Assembly: GCF_008831285.2 (NCBI RefSeq)
Contig: NC_045139.1
Location: 30,173,206-30,237,205, forward strand
Reading direction: 5' to 3'
DNA from: Nymphaea colorata
Taxonomy: Eukaryota > Streptophyta > Magnoliopsida > Nymphaeales > Nymphaeaceae
DNA length: 64,000 bases
Shown one piece after another: positions 61,110 to 64,000 of this stretch. The notes beneath the pieces are model-generated. The model ran no database searches. It saw nothing but the letters and a program-made list of their open reading frames with translations, and was not told where the DNA came from. Position 1 is the first letter of the stretch, and every line of letters starts with the position of its first letter. Both the position numbers and the translations under genes were made by a program.

Positions 61110-62314
61110 ATAAACAGTGAAGAAGTAAAGCACCATTTCCAAAAAAGCATTTAAATTTGGCTTGGCTACTTGTTTTACTTTGAAGTAAATGATGTAGCTG
61201 CACTAACGAAGCATAGTAATTATCAGTTATCATGGAAAAGTTTTAGCATATGAATAATAAAAATGCTTCATTTTCTAGTAGTAAGAGCTTTTCCATTTTT
61301 GTTTTATGTCTAGAATGGATAAAGTAGCGGGTATCTCAGAACCAGTGACAAGAATTTTTTCATGCAAACAGATTTCGTGGGAAATCCAAAACAAAGACTT
61401 TCTTGGAAACTCGTGAAGGCAATTGTTTGCCCTTGATTTACTCTAATCTAAGGTCATCAAAATTTGGGAACCATGAATATAAGTTCATATCTTCCTCCTT
61501 TTTATTCCTTTTTCCAATAAAAGTAAAATGAGGATTTCGAGTGTGGATCTTAGGTCTAATCTAAGTCCCTTAGTTTGACAACGATGTATTTTGGTGTGGA
61601 TCTTCTGTAACATCAGCAAGAAAATATGTTATATCAGATCTATGAATCAAACCACCCATGAGTCCATGACAACGAAATCACTGGTTTTGTTGGAAAATAG
61701 TTCTTGATATTTTTCAACCCTGAAATGTTTTTAATCATTCGATAGCTCCCATATGCTCAACCTGAATTTGAAGTGCCCAGTTCTTCACCACCAAAACTGG
61801 AAATAATAGTATGCTAATGCAAAGCTGTAGCAGCTGAAATGATGATATCATTCATTTTTTTTACCTTTTTTCTTACTTATTCCTTCATTATCACAAGTCA
61901 TGAGACTTAACTGATCAGTTTAGATTTTTGCTGGACGAATCAATTGGGAATTTGGGAGCTTCTGCCAAAGCAACGGGCCCACTGGAATCTTCTGTTTACA
62001 TGTCATGGAAATGTAACTTGAGAAGAAGAAACAAATCATAACTGGGAAACATCTCAATGAAAGGATTACATTTTATTAGAAATTGACATCAGTTATTAAA
62101 ACAGCTTAATTGGTGTACAAGTGGAGGTTGAATGGTGTCAACCTTCCCTACCAACTTATCCTCGGAGGCACGGAACAGAACAGAAACTGCAATACACACA
62201 AACCAAAACTCCCTGAAAGCAGTGCATCTCAAATACAAAGCCCACAAAATGCAGTAAGAAACACCACAAGAAAAATGCCCCCAGAAACACAAGGCAGGCA
62301 GGTCAGCTTGGACT
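61110..62314. other. Intergenic between laccase pseudogene and glutamine synthetase
   Basis: This includes the 3' UTR of the convergent glutamine synthetase gene (towards 62040-62314). I see nothing else to support. Confidence 0.5.
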
Positions 62315-63587
62315 TCATGGCTTCCACAGGATCGTAGTCTCAGCAATCATGGAGGTCACAACATAGGGATCCATGTTGGAAGCAGGCCTCCTGTCCTCGA
62401 AGTATCCTGTGTCAAGGAAGAAAGCGTTATTTTTAGAATTCTCTGTATTTGGCCCAAGGATAAAGCAGGAACAAATATCATTTTTGAAAACTTCAACTGA
62501 TTCAACAGCAACACTGTGATTCTCACCCTTTCCAGCTCTTTCAGTGTCACGGCCGACCCTGATTGATGCACCACGGTTTGCAACACCCTGCCAATTGCAT
62601 TATAAAGATTCAGTTTCAGCTTCTGTGTTAATTTACAAAATTTTGTGGCAAATAGATAATCAAATAGATGGGATACCCAGACAAATGTGTTAATATCTGC
62701 GGTCTCGTGCCGCCCAGTCAAGCGGCGCTCGTTTCCTTTTCCATATGCTTCAATGTGTTCTTTGTGCCTCAGACCGAGTTTCGCAATAGCAGCCTCAATC
62801 ACTTTCATACCTCCCTCTTTCCTCATTGACTTTGTGCTGACCACAGGAATTAGTGAAGTTAGAACAGAGGAAAACTTAAATGGGAATAATAGAGTTTTAC
62901 AAAATGGTCTGGTGGTTGGCTTCCTTACCTGTAATTCGTATGAGCACCGGCTCCATTCCAGTCTCCCTGAGATGACATGAATACATAGTCATCAACAAGT
63001 TTAAATCTCCTATATTTGAAGTCATTAACTTGTCTGCCTTTCTTTATATTTGATTCAAATTCTTAAATTGTTTTGAGTTATATGGACTTTGTGTTTGGAT
63101 GAAAAAGAGACTAGGAGCATATGCACTCACTGGAATTGGCTTTGGGTCCAATGAGAGGACAACTCCTGCCATCTCGGTGATCCTCTGTCATTACAGAAAA
63201 TACATGGTCAGCTGCTATTGAAGATTTGAATTAGTTAAGCACCCATGAAAGGTTCATCTTCAAACTTAAACCCTCTGGAAGTGAAAGCGATTACCTCAAG
63301 AAGGTAACGGGCGACCCAGAGCTCGTCACCAGCAGAGACACCAATTGAAGGACCAACTTGGAATTCCCACTAGTGAAGGAACAATATTATGTCAATTTGC
63401 AAATGTGTGCAGAAAAATGATAAGCGTGAACAGCAAAGAGAAGGGAAAAGTAGCCTACCTGGCCTGGCATGACCTCACCATTGATGCCACTTATGTTGAT
63501 GCCTGCATAAATGCATGCCTTGTAGTGGGCATCTACAATGTCGCGGCCAAATGATTTATCAGCACCAACACTACAGTAGTAAGGCCC
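62315..63587 (-). CDS. GLN1: Glutamine synthetase, cytosolic GS1 type, C-terminal part (5' exons outside the window)
   Basis: Seven exons in coding order: 63587-63459, 63369-63295, 63184-63131, 62966-62929, 62836-62677, 62587-62527 and 62406-62315, all GT-AG with consistent phases. They encode the last 202 residues of an enzyme of about 356 aa. Motifs seen are [68 protein letters not shown], the ATP/glutamate-site block [17 protein letters not shown], and [11 protein letters not shown]. The protein ends ILWKP, the GS1 terminus; plastid GS2 has a further C-terminal extension, so this is the cytosolic isoform. It makes glutamine from glutamate, ammonia and ATP. The exon before GPYY, containing the GIEQEYTLLQ region, is not present up to base 64000, so the intron is longer than 413 bases. 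No damage was seen. Confidence 0.95.
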
Positions 63588-64000
63588 CTGTATGTTACGA
63601 AATATAAAATGTTACAACAAATCCTTTGCACAAGCTTGGGAAATCATCAACCTATGCATTCCTTCAGCTCGAATGGTCGACAAATTAGCCTATTACAGAC
63701 AAATGGGTCTACCCTGTTTCTTACTGATCTATCTTCGGTTTCTTACTGGTTCATCTTTTAAAACACTTGATATCCAAACACGTATCCATGAAATTTTGAA
63801 AAATCCAGATTTGAATATGAGAATTAGGAAAGCGAAAACATAAAACATCTGAACGCCCAAATACGTAAAAGGAGAAAAATCAACTGCATGCAGACAAAGA
63901 AAAGAAAGATGCTTGGCTTCCTGCCTCCTGGTTCAACCAGATACTATAAGATAAGAGGAAGCAGATGGAAAGGGGCAACTTATGAAAACAGTATAATTTT
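63588..64000 (-). other. Intron of the glutamine synthetase gene, right edge of window
   Basis: I searched the minus strand for the upstream GS exon (residues expected just before GPYYCSVGA) and found none, so this is intronic sequence. It carries no other recognisable feature. Confidence 0.6.

Noticed and set aside
1..64000. CRISPR arrays, operons, prophage or integrative elements
   Set aside because: The window is plant nuclear DNA with spliced genes; no regularly spaced direct repeats with unique spacers were found.
1..64000. A metabolic gene cluster linking shikimate kinase, P450, laccase and xylosidase
   Set aside because: The P450 is CYP78A (developmental), the laccase is dead, and the genes are far apart with unrelated roles; co-location looks incidental.

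Overview
This window is nuclear DNA of a flowering plant. The evidence is spliced genes with GT-AG introns, plant-specific gene families (NOI/RIN4, plant-type beta-xylosidase, plastid-targeted shikimate kinase, CYP78A, laccase, cytosolic GS1), AT-rich intergenic DNA full of (TA)n tracts, and MITE and SINE remnants. Three loci (the F-box/kelch gene, exon 1 of the Gfo/Idh/MocA oxidoreductase, and CYP78A) are strongly GC-rich while the others are not. Monocots and some early-diverging angiosperms show such a pattern, but I cannot fix the lineage.

Layout, left to right: a small NOI/RIN4-type gene (+, 1145-2628); a seven-exon GH3 beta-xylosidase/arabinofuranosidase gene (-, 4812-12542) convergent with it; about 15 kb of gene-poor DNA (12.6-27.8 kb) with fold-back repeats, MITEs, a SINE and microsatellites; a ten-exon chloroplast shikimate kinase gene (+, 27867-33785); a single-exon F-box/kelch gene (+, 35840-36922); a two-exon Gfo/Idh/MocA oxidoreductase gene (-, 39777-41619); a two-exon CYP78A P450 gene (+, 45696-47684); about 9.5 kb of repeat-rich DNA including a 215-bp tandem triplication (55.9-56.5 kb); a decayed laccase pseudogene (+, 57166-61109); and the 3' seven exons of a cytosolic glutamine synthetase gene (-, 62315-63587) that runs off the right edge.

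For the spliced genes I chose exon borders so that the GT-AG sites, reading phase and family alignment agree. The reconstructed lengths are 118 aa (NOI), 771 aa (BXL), 303 aa (SK), 360 aa (F-box), 375 aa (oxidoreductase), 551 aa (CYP78A) and 202 C-terminal residues (GS1). Neighbours share no pathway. This is an ordinary plant gene neighbourhood, not a cluster.

The most notable structures concern transposable elements. Intron 8 of shikimate kinase carries a 1,024-bp element with a TAG-containing 7-bp target duplication and TIR-like ends. It contains an antisense, broken copy of a GNAT N-acetyltransferase gene, so it looks like a Pack-type transduplication. A 644-bp element has identical 49-bp terminal inverted repeats, each containing a perfect 18-bp palindrome. 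A hAT-like MITE with a recognisable 8-bp target duplication splits an exon of the laccase pseudogene. I found no convincing undescribed biochemical system.
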